Shown here one piece after another: positions 1 through 13,344 of a DNA stretch of 64,000 nt. Where the stretch lies: contig JAITYX010000089.1 in assembly GCA_021018815.1 (NCBI GenBank), positions 682,001 through 746,000 of the forward strand, given 5' to 3'. Under the pieces are notes generated by a model. The model had not been told where the DNA came from. It did no database searches and saw only the letters and a program-made list of their open reading frames with translations. The translations under genes and the position numbers were made by a program. How positions within the stretch are numbered: position 1 is the first letter of the stretch; the number at the start of each line of letters is the position of its first letter. This stretch comes from Talinum fruticosum. Taxonomy: Eukaryota > Streptophyta > Magnoliopsida > Caryophyllales > Talinaceae.

Positions 1-120
1 CAGGCAGAGGACAAGGGAGGTGATGATAAGGATGAGAAGAAGATAGAGAGAGAAAGAGAAAGAGAAAGAGAAAGACAGAGACAGAGACCTCAACAAGAAG
101 AAATGATCATCTAACTACTA
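1..120. other. Purine-rich edge fragment, possible end of an adjacent gene
   Basis: The first 112 bases can be read on the plus strand as a charged tail rich in Glu, Arg, Lys and Gln ending in a stop at about 110-112. On the minus strand the same bases form a long CT-rich tract, as seen in plant 5' leaders. The GAAA/GAGA repeat at about 40-90 explains both readings. I cannot decide between a gene tail on the plus strand and the 5' leader of a minus-strand gene lying left of the window. Confidence 0.15.
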
Positions 121-1837
121 TTACTATTCCTCTCTTCTCTCTCTCAACAAGAATCATCTTTCTTTTTGGGCACCCCTTTCTATTCTAGGCTTCCTTTGCC
201 TTCTTCTATCCTTTTTTTTTTTTTTTTCTTGAGCCTTTTAACCCTTTGTTTTCCTCTTTGATTTTGATTTTTTAATTTTTTGATTGAGGTTGTTGGAGTT
301 TGGATTGGTGTGCTATTAATAATATTGATGATATGGTCATTAGTTTTTATACATTATGATACCGTACTTTTTATCAGTAATTTATCGCATTTGAGTTTGT
401 AGTATTATGTTAGTATTTTCAATCTAAAAGATTTATTTTAGATATAGCTTTGTTTAAAATGGTGTTTATAGTAGATGTTGTATAATCTTAAATCTTACCT
501 TATTTTCAATTATTTAGTAATATTATTATTATTATAACAAAAAATATGTATATCTTAAATTTTACTTATAACTATTCTTTTCATGACAGTTATTGGGTTA
601 TTGCAGCTCATTTATGCTCATGTAAGGTATAACACTCATTGAATTATTGTAACTTATTTCAACTCATTTAAGATGTAATAGATATAACAACTAATTTTAA
701 AAATCATTTCAAACAAATCCTTAATTACATTATATACGTCTATAAATCCCCCTTTTTTCCTTAAACCCTTTTGGTCTATCTTCCATTCCTTTGGAATATC
801 ATACCTTTTTTAGATTAATAAAAAGAAACATCTGTTATATTATTTCGAATCTCTTATTTTAATCTACTCATTTAATTTAGATATCGGAGGACTTATCATA
901 CCAAAAGTAAGAAAATTATTACATACAAAAGCCATATATCTAAGACACAAAGAAAATTAAAAATTGGACAATCTATGAACATAAACAGTCTATTAATCAT
1001 TTGATCATGGCTTGTGTTTGTAACTTTTGCTCATAGTATGAACAGTACATCATTGTCAATTTTAGTACAGAAACAATCATTTTGGAGAATCATATGCTTC
1101 TAAAAATTATTATGTTGTTTGAAAAAGTCTCCATGGGCAAGCAATTGGGGCACCATAAATGTATATAAAGCTTTTTTTTAAATTTATTTTTCTTTTTTTT
1201 TTTTGGGGTGGGGGTTTGTATTCAAGCCCATAACAATTAGGGCAAGTTTCCTGTGGCAATTGGCAATGTCCTCGACATATCCAACTTACAGCAGCAAGGG
1301 TGGACAGTGAGAGATGAACAACCTTTGCAACTTCAAGCTTCCCGATTGGGACCCATTTCGAAATCACATATATTACAACTTATTTACAACAAACATACAG
1401 ATAGATATTAAAGTGAGTCAATCCAAAAAAAACATTTAAGTAAATCATGTCTTTAATAAGTCGATTGCCTATCAAGATATATAGAAATTTACCTTTTGAT
1501 ATAAGAATACAACCACCCGTCCTTCCAGTATGTCAAAAATAAAGCTAAGGGCAATACCAGAAACAAAGATAGTAGTGTCAATTTAGATACTGCTAAGTTG
1601 GGGTGTAGGAAACTCCATGTATTTGCAATCTTATTCTTTTCCAAGACACCTACAAGATTGTTTTTGAACACGAGTCAAATGAATGTTTGACAGCATATTT
1701 AAAACAATGACAAACTAAAGTTAAGACAAGTAGGTTTACATATTGGCATATCAAGTCAGAATTCTATTACGACCTGTTGGTGTCAAGTGAGTTAATTTTT
1801 CTGGCACTAAGTTTGTATTAGCTGTAGGAGGATGAAT
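121..1837. other. AT-rich intergenic stretch, including 3' flank of inhibitor-2
   Basis: No gene is supported here. Short open frames near 1110-1370 and 1490-1670 lack family resemblance or splice context. The stretch from about 1750 to 1837 is presumably 3' UTR of the minus-strand inhibitor-2 gene. Confidence 0.4.
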
Positions 1838-4092
1838 TTAACCTGTTTTGACTTTGTCCATGCCGGTGTCTTTAACTTCAGAGCTCTCTGATGAAGAAAA
1901 TTCAGAATGCCCGTTTTTTCTGGTTTCACTGTGTTCATCCTCATCAGACTCATCCTCTAAGAGAGAGCTAGTCCGTCGAAGTTCCTTCACTTTCAGAAAC
2001 TCATCATAGTGAGCTTGCCTGTGCTCTTTGAATCTTAAACTCCTATCTGTTTCAGAATCTGGAAAAGTTATGGAATCAATATTTCATATCAAGTGAAACA
2101 GGGGAACAACCAGCAACGACATTGATAGCGCCCAGTGAGCCCCAAACTAAGATGTCCTCAGTGGCCACTCTGAACCCCACCCCCAAAACTAAGGTATCCT
2201 CATTGGCCGTTCTGAACCCCCACCCCCAAAAAAGGGGGAAGAAAAGAATGGGGTGGGGAAGAGTTTCAAGACCATGAAGACTTAAGAGGCTGTAGTACAT
2301 AAGCTTGAAGACATAGGCTTTAGTACATGAACTTGAAGACATAGTGGCCGTAAAAAGAAAAATAAAGATGGATAGGAAGTGAAGCAGTTTGATGGAGAAG
2401 GGGTAACGTGAGACCAACATTCCCCCCACAAAAAAAAGAAAAGAAAAGGCATTTATTACAATTCGCTAAAACAACTTTGGGGGAGGGGGTCGAAAATGAA
2501 GAAGCACTACCTTCATCATCCTGATCCATAGCATCTCCCTCATCCCCGGAAGAGGTCCAACTAATAGGCTGACGAGAGTTCCTCCTACTAGGAGTAGCTA
2601 CATCATTCAAAGCATTACGTATGGCTTCAGCATGTTCAGCATCACCAACAAACTCATCAAAGCTCCGATGTATTGGAGACAAAGAACCTAAACAAGTCAA
2701 AAAGACGCAAATTGATTAAGATAAATACAGAAGGAAGAACAGTTTCAACAATGTGCTCCTCTCTCCTTTCTCGTCTTTGTTAGTTGGATTTGGGTATAAC
2801 AGTCCAACATGGATGCATATCCAAATATTAAACCCAGGTTTTTTCCATGAATTTCGCAGGTTTTTAGCCTAATCAGAGGGCTTCACAGGTCGTACCCCGT
2901 ATCTGAGTATGATTGCCCAACATGGGTTTGCCACAGTGATTTGAAGGTTCAAAGTAGCATAGTCTCCTGTAGAGTGGAAAAGTATCACCACAAAAGGATG
3001 AGGGATCCCTTTCTGACATTGTTTAATACTCTCACATCAAAATTTTGCAAGTCCTTTGAATTGGAAGAATGAGTTTGATCATGAAGGATAATTGGTGCAC
3101 AAGCTATGTATTTGAGAAAGAAAGACTTCAAAGTATAACCATGTCTCTCATACCTGAGGATCTAAGATGCCAGTGGACCCTTCTCATTCCATTGACTTAT
3201 TAAGCAATCTAAATTAATAAGGTACCTAAAAGTCCACTTGCTGCAAGTTGCGCGCAAAGAACATGCCAAATTCAGAGATGTTATTTAGAATTGATATGAA
3301 CAGATTAAAACTGAAGTACATACCATCATCCTCAATCATTGGATGATACGGTGTCTTTGGCTCCGTGATTTTCTGCCTCACAGGTTTGTTTCTCTCAATT
3401 TCCCCCAAGTTAGCCTCATCCCACCTCACACGTCCTTTATTCCTGATATGAGCAGAGAATGAGCTCTATGTTTGAGGAGAAGACAAAAGCATGATGCTTT
3501 CATACACTTGATTGAGCTTTTATCAGAAATACTAATTCATTAAATCACAACAGAACCCGGACTTCAGACGTGATCAGATCAGATTGTCGTATCAGCAGCT
3601 AACAGGAAATATAGCCCACTTATAGAGTCCGGCCCCTAAGGGAAAAGTAATTGGTAATGACTTTGATATTCAGTTACTTGCTTCTTTAATTACTCACTTC
3701 TTTAATTTCTCTATTTTTGAGGAGGTTGTATCTATGGAGTAATTGTCTCAATATCCAAACAAACCAACCAGACTTTACTTTTATGGCAAATATCCAAAAG
3801 GAATGCTGTGAGTTGCAGCAACATTCACATGAAGTGATTGGGAAGACAACATCAGTATACTAACAGGGTTAATCAAATTTCCTCTGTTATAGAATAAAGC
3901 TAGGCTGTGGAGAAATCAGATGAATAAGGTGCAAGATTGTTGCACTAAAACAATATGAATAAGATTCTGAACATTAAGAGAAATATCATAATATATCAAG
4001 ATTCTCAGAATGGAATAATCTCCCCCCCCAAAGAAAGGCCAAATAATAGGAGCAGAAAACAGTTAATGAAGAGGTGCAGCGACATACTTCAT
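1838..4092 (-). CDS. I-2: Protein phosphatase inhibitor-2 (PP1 regulator), 4 coding exons
   Basis: Inhibitor-2 is a small, largely disordered protein that binds and inhibits type-1 protein phosphatase (PP1/TOPP). Coding exons on the minus strand are 4092-4088 (ATG plus 2 bases), 3442-3324, 2687-2511 and 2058-1838. They total 522 nt, 173 residues, with all phases consistent. The N-terminal block [14 protein letters not shown], followed by [18 protein letters not shown], matches the conserved plant I-2 start. [12 protein letters not shown] and [13 protein letters not shown] follow. The last exon has [19 protein letters not shown], the equivalent of the HYNE-type PP1 active-site segment, then an acidic Ser/Glu-rich tail. 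The family is certain. The first coding exon is inferred: no in-frame ATG exists in the 3442-3324 exon, and the acceptor ATATCAG at 3443-3449 requires two preceding bases, which ATGAA with donor GTATGT at 4087 supplies. Confidence 0.88.
2140..2350. repeat. Local tandem duplications in inhibitor-2 intron
   Basis: A 42 bp unit containing ACTAAG, TCCTCA and TTCTGAACCCC-like words occurs twice in tandem (about 2140-2225). Just downstream, a ~28 bp unit with AGTACAT and CTTGAAGACATAG also occurs twice (about 2293-2345). These are two independent short tandem duplications in one intron. Confidence 0.6.
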
Positions 4093-5770
4093 TATTCTAT
4101 GACGTTGATCTCCAGCAGCCAGAAAGCAGCTGATAGTCACTGAAAGACACGGAAAGCTAGCTAGCTATCATCAGACACAAGAAAGTTCACTGGAAAAGTT
4201 AGGCTCTAAATCCACAAAAGGATAGTGCAACGAAAACAATAAAAAATGAAAATAACCATGTAAGGAAATTATTACAAAAACTTAAAAAAGGGATTAAGAT
4301 GTCAGAAATAGTAGCATAATTGGTTTGATGCTAATAACAAGAATAATTTCTTTCCATGCAAGGGTTTCTTCAAGACTGCATATCATCTCAGTCAACATTT
4401 TCTGACTTCCCTGTCCCAAAAAATAGCAAATCTACTAGCATGATAAGGAAAGTATCACTTGTATCTTCCCCAAAACAAAAGCAACCACCACCAATAAGTC
4501 CTAAGGTGGATCTAGGAAAGTCCAAATTGACACAACCTTACCTATATAACTTGGGATATGGTTGTCGAAAGAACCACAAAAAATACATGAAAAAAGAGTG
4601 ACAAAATAAATTTTAAAACAAATAGACAGGTAGCCATTACGAAGCAAGAGAGGCATCAGAAATGAAGATGAATCTACAAGAAGAAATAAAAAGAGAAATG
4701 GAACTAGTTACAGATAATCCATACATAGGTTTGAGCACATGAACCCTAGAACAGCATGAACCATAGTATTCCACCAACGGTCATGTCCGCAGAAGGGTTC
4801 AGCTCAGCCACAAAAATGCAAACTCGAGTTTCATATCTGTATGTAGATCATTTACATAACTGATACACATCTCTATTTGGTATAGAGAAGGCCTACCTTT
4901 CAAATCACTTTGTGTCTTATTCTTCCATGAATGTGTGGTTAAAATGACTTTTGAAAGAAGGAGAAAGCTCTTATAAAGGGAGGGGAATAACTTGCTCTGA
5001 AAAAGAGTACTCGATCTTCCTCTGTTCTGAAGAGATCCTTTTCCAGCCCCAAAACAAAGCTCATCTTCTTTATAATCTAATAGTTGAAAATAGCTATCAA
5101 TTGGACGAAAGGTAGTATGACCACCCCTCCCCCAAAAACTAGCAAGAGAGTCGATGCAGTTCCAATAAAGGGTACAATTGAAACAATCTTTCCACTGTCG
5201 ACAATCAAATAAATTTTTAATCATATACATGCCCAACCCCTCAACCCCCCAAAAAAAAACCCAATGAACCCTAGCAGAAAAGGCACCAGGAATGATCAGA
5301 TACAGATTTCAACAACCAAACCCAGAATCATCAGCTAACCCTACGAACCAATGAACACAAATCAATCAAAATTAGGTCCATCGGAGCCCCATTTGGTGAA
5401 AACCCAAACACAATTTTTCAAGGAAATAACAAATTCGATACCCTATAGCAAAAGCATACACGGAAACATAAGAAGGTCAATTTTTTTAAAAAAATTTCAA
5501 TGATAATGTCAATCAATCAATGCGCGTAATCATCAGATAATATCCATGAATTAATCAATAATACTCCACAACTTTTGAAATGGAATCCAAGCAATTGGTG
5601 CAGAAAATCTTCAAGGAAACAAGCCGGAATTTACCTCGATACGAAAAGTTTGAGTATCGGATCAAAATTAGCCCAAGAACCATTATCGTTCGCCGGTTCT
5701 GTTTCCAGAACGAGGGGAGAGAATTTTTGATTTACGAAATCAGGAATTCTCCCACAGTTTGGTTACCGTT
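4093..5770 (-). other. Inferred 5' leader of inhibitor-2 with two introns
   Basis: On the minus strand a leader exon probably ends at 5635 (CGAG followed by GTAAAT). A second exon, 4139-4088, starts after a strong acceptor (TGTCTTTCAG) and contains the proposed ATG at 4092-4090 next to donor GTATGT. The upstream limit near 5770 is a guess. The remaining sequence is intronic. The open frame at 4799-5236 on this strand has no recognisable content. Confidence 0.45.
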
Positions 5771-6388
5771 AGTCCGTTACAAAGATATAAAAAGATGTAT
5801 TTATATATTTGGCTTGAACATTGATGATTGTATTTTCTTATTTTACTCCTTCTATTTTAGATTTAGAAATTCATCTACATACAAAAAAAAAATAAATTAG
5901 AAATTCATTTAATGGTAGCCTATCACTTTAACCTTTTACAAATTAGATTTTGATTTCGGGACTAGTAATCTCATACCATAAATAGATTTTTTTTGTTTTC
6001 CAAAACCCCCTTACAACACATCTCCCTTTTTTCCAAAAAATTAATGTACATTGACACGTAACTCGGGTTCACGATATAACTTGATTTAATTTCTAGAACT
6101 TTTGATGGTGTTCAATTTTTTTGAACCTTCCAAAATTACAATTTTTTTTGGGGTCTAAGTTCATTGGAGACATAGGCTAAATCATGTTGAAGTTGATGTC
6201 AATTCATCAATTAATAAAAATTCTAATGGAAATTATAAAAATTGGAGTTTATATTCCAATTATGTCAACATCTATACCTTCACTGGTGAATTTAAAAAAA
6301 AACATTCATACCTTAACAAAAAAAAAAAAAGCTATAAAAATTCTTCCAAGGAAAGCCCAAGATATAGAGTTGTAGTTCACGGACACCA
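5771..6388. other. Head-to-head intergenic region between inhibitor-2 and RPL24
   Basis: This AT-rich spacer lies between two divergently transcribed genes and presumably holds both promoters. Short open frames within it look like chance translations of A/T runs. Recognisable motifs are confined to the RPL24 side and are listed separately. Confidence 0.4.
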
Positions 6389-6490
6389 TGGGCCAGAAAT
6401 TAGAAATGAGCCCAAAATGGACTTAGGGTTTCGGGTGTTATATGTTGACATTTCATTAGCTTCAGTATAATTTTCTCTCTCTAGGGTTTC
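6389..6490 (+). promoter_or_regulatory. RPL24 promoter: site II and telo-box motifs, pyrimidine leader
   Basis: TGGGCC at 6389-6394 and AGCCCA at 6409-6414 are site II-type elements. TTAGGGTTT at 6423-6431 and TAGGGTTT near 6483-6490 are telo-box-type elements. A CT-rich run (about 6473-6482) lies just upstream of the second telo-box. Site II plus telo-box is an established combination in promoters of plant ribosomal protein genes. Its role here is inferred from that. Confidence 0.6.
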
Positions 6491-6529
6491 TGCAAACCAG
6501 AGCGGCGATTTCCCAGCAGCACCTCCATC

Positions 6530-8371
<1,842 letters not shown>

Positions 8372-9297
8372 ACTGTTTCACTTCCCTAGTGTTAACTTTG
8401 CATTCAGCTGAAGACAGTGCAATTTTGGGTTTTGACATGTTTGAATGTAGTTTCTTTCCTACTGCTTTTAATATCGCTGTATCACCAGATTCATTTGGGT
8501 TCGAGCAAAGTTTATACACTTTTTTGCTTGTTATCAATCAAATTCGGCTACTGTGATTGGATTCATATATAATTTTACAGTCAACTTTTGTTTCTTATGC
8601 TGATGGTTTTGAATTGGGTAATCTGCGAGCTTCCTTGAAAATTCATGAAGCAATGTATAAGCATTAGACACTATGAATTGAAGACTTCGATCTTGAGGCT
8701 TCAATAAAACATCTCCTGCAGTTATTTGTGGAGAAATTAACTGAGCCAATGTATGTCTGTTTTCAGCCAAATGTGCTCAAAATTGCGAGTCAACCATGCC
8801 CCTAAAATGGCATTTAAAATTAAAAGGGCCATGATGTTGTGATGTTTTGAGAGCATGTACAAAATTGACAACTGATTTGCTCTGGCATAAGTACACTAAG
8901 CACTAACATTCTCATTTCCACCCCTTTTTTGGGATAGGAGAACCTTGAGGTTGGGGGGTTGTTTCTGATGCATTATAACCTCTATGCTGTGTGGTTTTGG
9001 TTCGCTCTTCATGCAGGATAGAGTGCCGAAGCTTCCAAGTTGTGCTTACTATCAAATTGGACTAAGTAGGAATACCGAATATCCATACAGTCATCTGAAC
9101 AAAAAGCGTTTGTAAGCATAGACAAAATATGTCATTTGGTTCTTCATAACATCTTTCGGAACAATATCTTATGTTTTACAATGTGTGAAATACATGACTA
9201 GACACTCATCCAAGAACAAGCCACAATATGAGCTTCAGACTATTGCATATTATGCCTATTACTTCTACTAAGCAACTATAGCCTAATGATAACACAG
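8372..9297. other. Convergent intergenic region, RPL24 and CTF8 3' flanks
   Basis: The 3' ends of RPL24 (plus) and CTF8 (minus) face each other here. No further gene is supported. Minus-strand open frames at 8238-8537 and 8534-8770 overlap the RPL24 3' end and show no family signature. Confidence 0.4.
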
Positions 9298-10547
9298 CTA
9301 AACGTTTTTGCTGCTTGTAATGAGGGCCTTTGGTCTAGTCTTGAACAAAATCTTCTGCCTAATAATTCCGACCACATCCAACTCCATTGTTGATGATTTA
9401 GAGTCTGTACTATGATCCGCATCTGAATGTTTCACTTTCTTCAGCACCAAGAGCGGTTTCTTAAGTGTCACCCTCGATCCTGTCAATTCATGATATCCGA
9501 TAGTAAATGTGTACGTCTCCTGCAACCCAATGCTCAACCATTATCAGAAAGTTTAAGGAACATCAACGAGACCTTCAGACACTATGAGAAATTGACCTCC
9601 CTGATTCTGAGACACGACTCTCATACAGGAGTAGAAACTAATGCCTACTTTAGCATTTCCATGTCTATGGAGAAACAAGATTCAAACGATTAAAAAGCTC
9701 CTTGTCCTGACAATGTCTGATTGAAACCTTAAAACAGATACTCTTACGAAATGAGCAATCATAGCTCAAAGCTAAAGCAGCTCATTCGACAGTTGACACA
9801 GCACATTTTATGCTATTTGACACCTGCATCAGGATGAACATATTTCAAACTTCATTTCCTTAATTTTTTGTTTGATGATTGGATTATCACTGGAGTATTT
9901 GCATTTGAATCCGATGAACAGTAGGAGTGACATAACTCTATACAAGGTAGCAGCAGGACACATTGTATCAATTAGTCCAAATTGACACTCGAGGGTCCGA
10001 TCCATCAGTTCAGGCTTTCCAATTTCCTCTTTACCAAGCATTCCCAGCGGGTTCCATTTCGTTACACAAACTACTACCTCCAATCAACAAAGAATACACA
10101 ATCTCTCACACCAATTCTTACAAGTATAAATTTTTCAACAAAGGGAAGCTACAAACCCTTCACCCCCACCACCAGCCCCCAAAAATCAAACTTCTTAGCA
10201 CACTAGAAAACTCCGACTTCTGAAAAACACATACTTTCCTACCGTAAATCAAGTTATAATATCAATTAATCGAGAACAATGGAACACCCATAAACAAAAT
10301 TTGAGCAGTACAGCTAAACTTGAACAGATTTGGGAGAAATCAATGAATGCCCATCAAAGATGATTAATATAGGGAGAAGAGGGAAGGATCTGACCTGAGA
10401 AGAAGGGCGGCAAAGTCGGCCAATTTCGAGATTGGGGAGAGAGTTTTCGAGCTCGGGGCGAGGTTCAACCACGCCTTGGAGCTCTATAATTGCCCATTCT
10501 GGGCAATTCCCTTCTCCGCAGCTACATTTCATCTGTATTGGCGGCAT
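9298..10547 (-). CDS. CTF8: CTF8 homolog, subunit of the Ctf18-RFC clamp loader
   Basis: CTF8 joins DCC1 and CTF18 in an alternative replication factor C complex that acts on PCNA and supports sister-chromatid cohesion. Two exons on the minus strand, 10547-10395 and 9519-9298, encode 124 residues. Exon 1 reads through MKCSCGEGNCPEWAIIELQG and ends in GRLCRPSSQ. Exon 2 begins ETYTFTIGYHELTGSRV and continues with LKKPLLVLKK. Both blocks match the plant CTF8 family, and the exon junction falls exactly between SSQ and ETYTF. A further intron in the 5' leader is likely (donor at 10723, acceptor near 10578). E2F-type sites lie upstream. No lesion is seen. Confidence 0.92.
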
Positions 10548-10795
10548 TTTCCTCTTCCACTACTGTTGTTCTTCCCTCTACATAAACATTTCCAATCAGT
10601 TATACTTCTCCCCAACAAAACGCAAAAGCAAAGGAAACAGACAAACAGAGAAGACCCTTTTTGTAAAGCATCTTCATTGAAGAGAAATCAACATCTGAAG
10701 ATCTAAGGGAGAAGGGATTTTACCTCACCGTCTGATCGGAGGAGATAGAGATAGAGAGAGATAGCGGGGACGGGGAGTCGCAGGGGGTCGTGAGT

Positions 10796-10889
10796 GGCGG
10801 GAAAACCTCCTTTCATGGGTCTCTTGGCGCCTAACCGGGACTTGATACGACGGCGTATTACTTCCCTAAATGGTTCAATTCGCGCCAAA
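10796..10889 (-). promoter_or_regulatory. E2F-type sites upstream of CTF8
   Basis: GGCGGGAAAA at 10796-10805 (reverse complement TTTTCCCGCC) and ATTCGCGCCAAA at 10878-10889 both fit the E2F/DP consensus WTTSSCSS. They lie 250-340 bp upstream of the CTF8 ATG. A third GC-rich word, TTGGCGCC at about 10814, is a weaker match. S-phase induction is inferred from the sites and from the gene's role. Confidence 0.55.
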
Positions 10890-11240
10890 GCGCTTGGGAG
10901 AGATCGAATGCAAAACGGCACCGTTTCAAAATACGCATGTACGAACTTTGATACGAAAATTACCTGCGGTTAAAAAGTCTTTACTTGTTTTATAAACGGT
11001 GGCGAGTTATCATATAATTTTATACAGCGATTTAATTATTTGAGTTATATAAAATTTTATTATTAATTTATCAAAATAAACAATATTCATACAATAAAAT
11101 CCTACTATCTTTAACAGTTTGATATTTTTAGATTTATAAGAATTCACACTTATATTTAAGACGAGAGAAAACTCGTAAAGTTAAAAAATAACATATATTT
11201 AAAAAAATAACTTTAACCCCCAACATAAGGAAGAAAAATT

Positions 11241-11245
<5 letters not shown>

Positions 11246-11283
<38 letters not shown>
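11246..11283. repeat. (TA)n microsatellite, about 19 units
   Basis: This is an uninterrupted TA dinucleotide run in intergenic DNA upstream of CTF8. Confidence 0.9.
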
Positions 11284-11284
<1 letters not shown>

Positions 11285-11930
11285 CTACCAATAAGTTTCC
11301 GACTAGTAAACTAAATAAGGCATTAAAAATAGAGAAAATTGAAATTTAGCATCATTATTATGACTAATGAGAATCATTTATTAGAGTAGACAGGGGTGAT
11401 TAAGGTTTTGTCTGTGGGAGAATTCTGACACTTCTGGTTAGATAGACTTTCACAGTTTCTCTCTTGATTGATGGCCTTAGTTGGGTGATGTTGATTTATC
11501 AATAAATAGATGAGAGAGAGAATTATTTTTAGTATTCTATAAAAATATTTAAAAAAAGACTTTATTAATATGTAGGTCAATTCTATCTCAATCCTCAACT
11601 ACGAACCATTTACATCTCAAAATTAAATCACTTTTCAATAATTGCCAACTACATGAGAACAAAACTCTCGCTAAAGCACGTAGAAATGCAATATACGTGT
11701 GTTATAATTTATCCGTATAAAAAAAAAACATAGTTAAAGTATTATCGTTAAATTATCTCTATTACCTTCTAATTAATAAAAAGAAGCGACACCTCCAAAA
11801 ACTTTATAATTAAACCCTTTTTGTACCAACATAGATACGATATATTGATTTAAGTAGTGTTTTGGCCTTGATCCTTGATCTGGCCCGTAAGTAAAATCCA
11901 ACGACTTTAAGTTTAAACATTATAAATGGA

Positions 11931-12047
11931 AAAAACTCGTAATGAAATATTTAGATTTCAATAAAATGAAGGAGAAAAAAATCAAAAAAAAACTCGTAAT
12001 GAAATATTTAGATTTCAATAAAATGAAGGAGAAAAAAATCAAAAAAA
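11931..12047. repeat. 57 bp tandem duplication, two copies
   Basis: The unit containing ACTCGTAATGAAATATTTAG, followed by ATTTCAATAAAATGAAGGAG, is repeated head to tail almost without change. The ACTCGT word starts at 11935 and 11992. The near identity suggests a recent slippage duplication. Confidence 0.85.
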
Positions 12048-13116
12048 GGAAAAAAAAAACCATTTTTGTTTAAATGTATGATGAAAGACAGCCATAAAAG
12101 TGGGCATGGGACAGATATTCCTCAAAATATCCCAAAAATTTATTGTGTGTGTAATGTGTATGATGCCATTAGGGCCGTGTTCCCTGGGGGACTTAGGACC
12201 ATCGACCAAGCAGGTGCTTGAATTAAATGATTATCATTGCAGAGTTCTGGATAAATTTCATCAAATCAGAAGGCTGGGTCGATCCTGTGGGCGGATCTAG
12301 TATGTTAACGCTTGGGTTATCTGACCTCGGTCCTTTGGGGGAATGGATAATTATATACCGAAAAACTCTTTTATATACATAACGATTTTAATGTAGGTCA
12401 CGAAATTATATGAGTATTATTACCGACTCTGACATATTTGATTTATGTTTCTGAATCCATAGTATGTAAGAAAATGTTGTAAAGCATGCCTTCTATTTTA
12501 CTTCCATTTTGCACTTGTTTCATATATAATTTGCTTGCAACCTTAATTAATTATTTTTACTATTTTTTATATTATTTGGTTGGAAGATAATTTATTTTCT
12601 GCACAGTTTGCTTACCTTCTCAGAGCATGTAGACGATTTACATGGACAGAAAATAGAACAGAAAATTAAACAAAATAAAGAAAGAAATATAAAAAAATGA
12701 AAATAAAATTTTGAGAGAGACATAAAGGAAGCAATAAAATCAGAGATTTGCAATATGAACTGTCATGATCACATTCACACTCTGTGACTGTATTGAATCA
12801 CTCATACATAACTATTCAAGTTTCAGAGAAAAATAAACAAAAAATACAACATAAATAATAAATTAATAATAATTGTACTTATAATATATATATGATCAAA
12901 AGAATTGTTTTGGGAAAATGAATAATTATCATGCATATCATACATATGTATATATATACAACAAATTGAAGCAAAATTGTAAAATACAATGTACTGTTGT
13001 TTTCAGCTATCAGCAAAAACTTACAGAACCAGCAAGAACACATATGATCAAATTGATCCAAATTTGGTTCATATGAAAACCGATGAGAATGGAGAACGTA
13101 CTCCATAGGAGCTTGA

Positions 13117-13344
13117 TCAGTTGTGAAGCGGGTTTGGACCACTGGGAACTTTTCTACGTGAAACTACATACATTTTCCGCGGTTTTTGGGAGAACTTCTC
13201 GGACAAGAAAGAGGGAAAATTAACGCGATTTGATTCATCTTCTTCTATCAGGTTGACGCGACTGCCATTAGAAAGATGCAGAAGCAACCCTAGAACGATT
13301 GCCAGAATCAAAGTGTATGGGAAGTGAAGCTTTGGACTTCTCAT
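13117..13344 (-). CDS. CLE: CLE signalling peptide precursor
   Basis: This is a 75-residue secreted peptide precursor in a single exon. Residues about 8-27 form a hydrophobic signal peptide (LHFPYTLILAIVLGLLLHLS). A variable middle region follows. The extreme C terminus is RKVPSGPNPLHN, a full CLE dodecapeptide with the invariant Pro4, Gly6, Pro7, Pro9 and His11, followed directly by the stop. CLE peptides are cut out, hydroxylated at Pro4/Pro7 and perceived by leucine-rich-repeat receptor kinases such as CLV1/BAM types, controlling meristem, vascular or root development. The core resembles the CLE9-CLE13 type, while the short precursor with MYVVSRRKVP resembles CLE25/26-like genes, so the subgroup is unresolved. 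A second, broken CLE gene lies 2 kb away on the same strand. Confidence 0.93.
   Translation of the reverse strand: MRSPKLHFPYTLILAIVLGLLLHLSNGSRVNLIEEDESNRVNFPSFLSEKFSQKPRKMYVVSRRKVPSGPNPLHN

Larger units (their letters stand above)
10930..13116. other. AT-rich intergenic region with simple repeats
   Basis: No gene is supported. The stretch holds a TA microsatellite (11246-11283) and a 57 bp tandem duplication (11931-12047). It also holds a slightly GC-richer island at about 12100-12350 that could be a worn transposon fragment but shows no termini or coding sense. Confidence 0.4.

Noticed and set aside
1110..1367. 85-codon Cys-containing open frame
   Set aside because: It has no conserved motif and ends in a translated A-rich tract. 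It may be a repeat fragment but I could not define termini.
4799..5236. 145-codon minus-strand open frame
   Set aside because: It lies inside the inferred inhibitor-2 leader intron, with no splice signals or family match.
5635..5700. Inhibitor-2 start in the first leader exon (ATG near 5679) spliced to an AAG acceptor at 3438
   Set aside because: It needs a weak acceptor just after a stronger CAG and gives an unusual hydrophobic N terminus. The 4088-4092 start fits better.
12100..12350. Possible transposon fragment starting near GGGCGGATCTAG
   Set aside because: No terminal repeats, target duplication or coding sense could be resolved.
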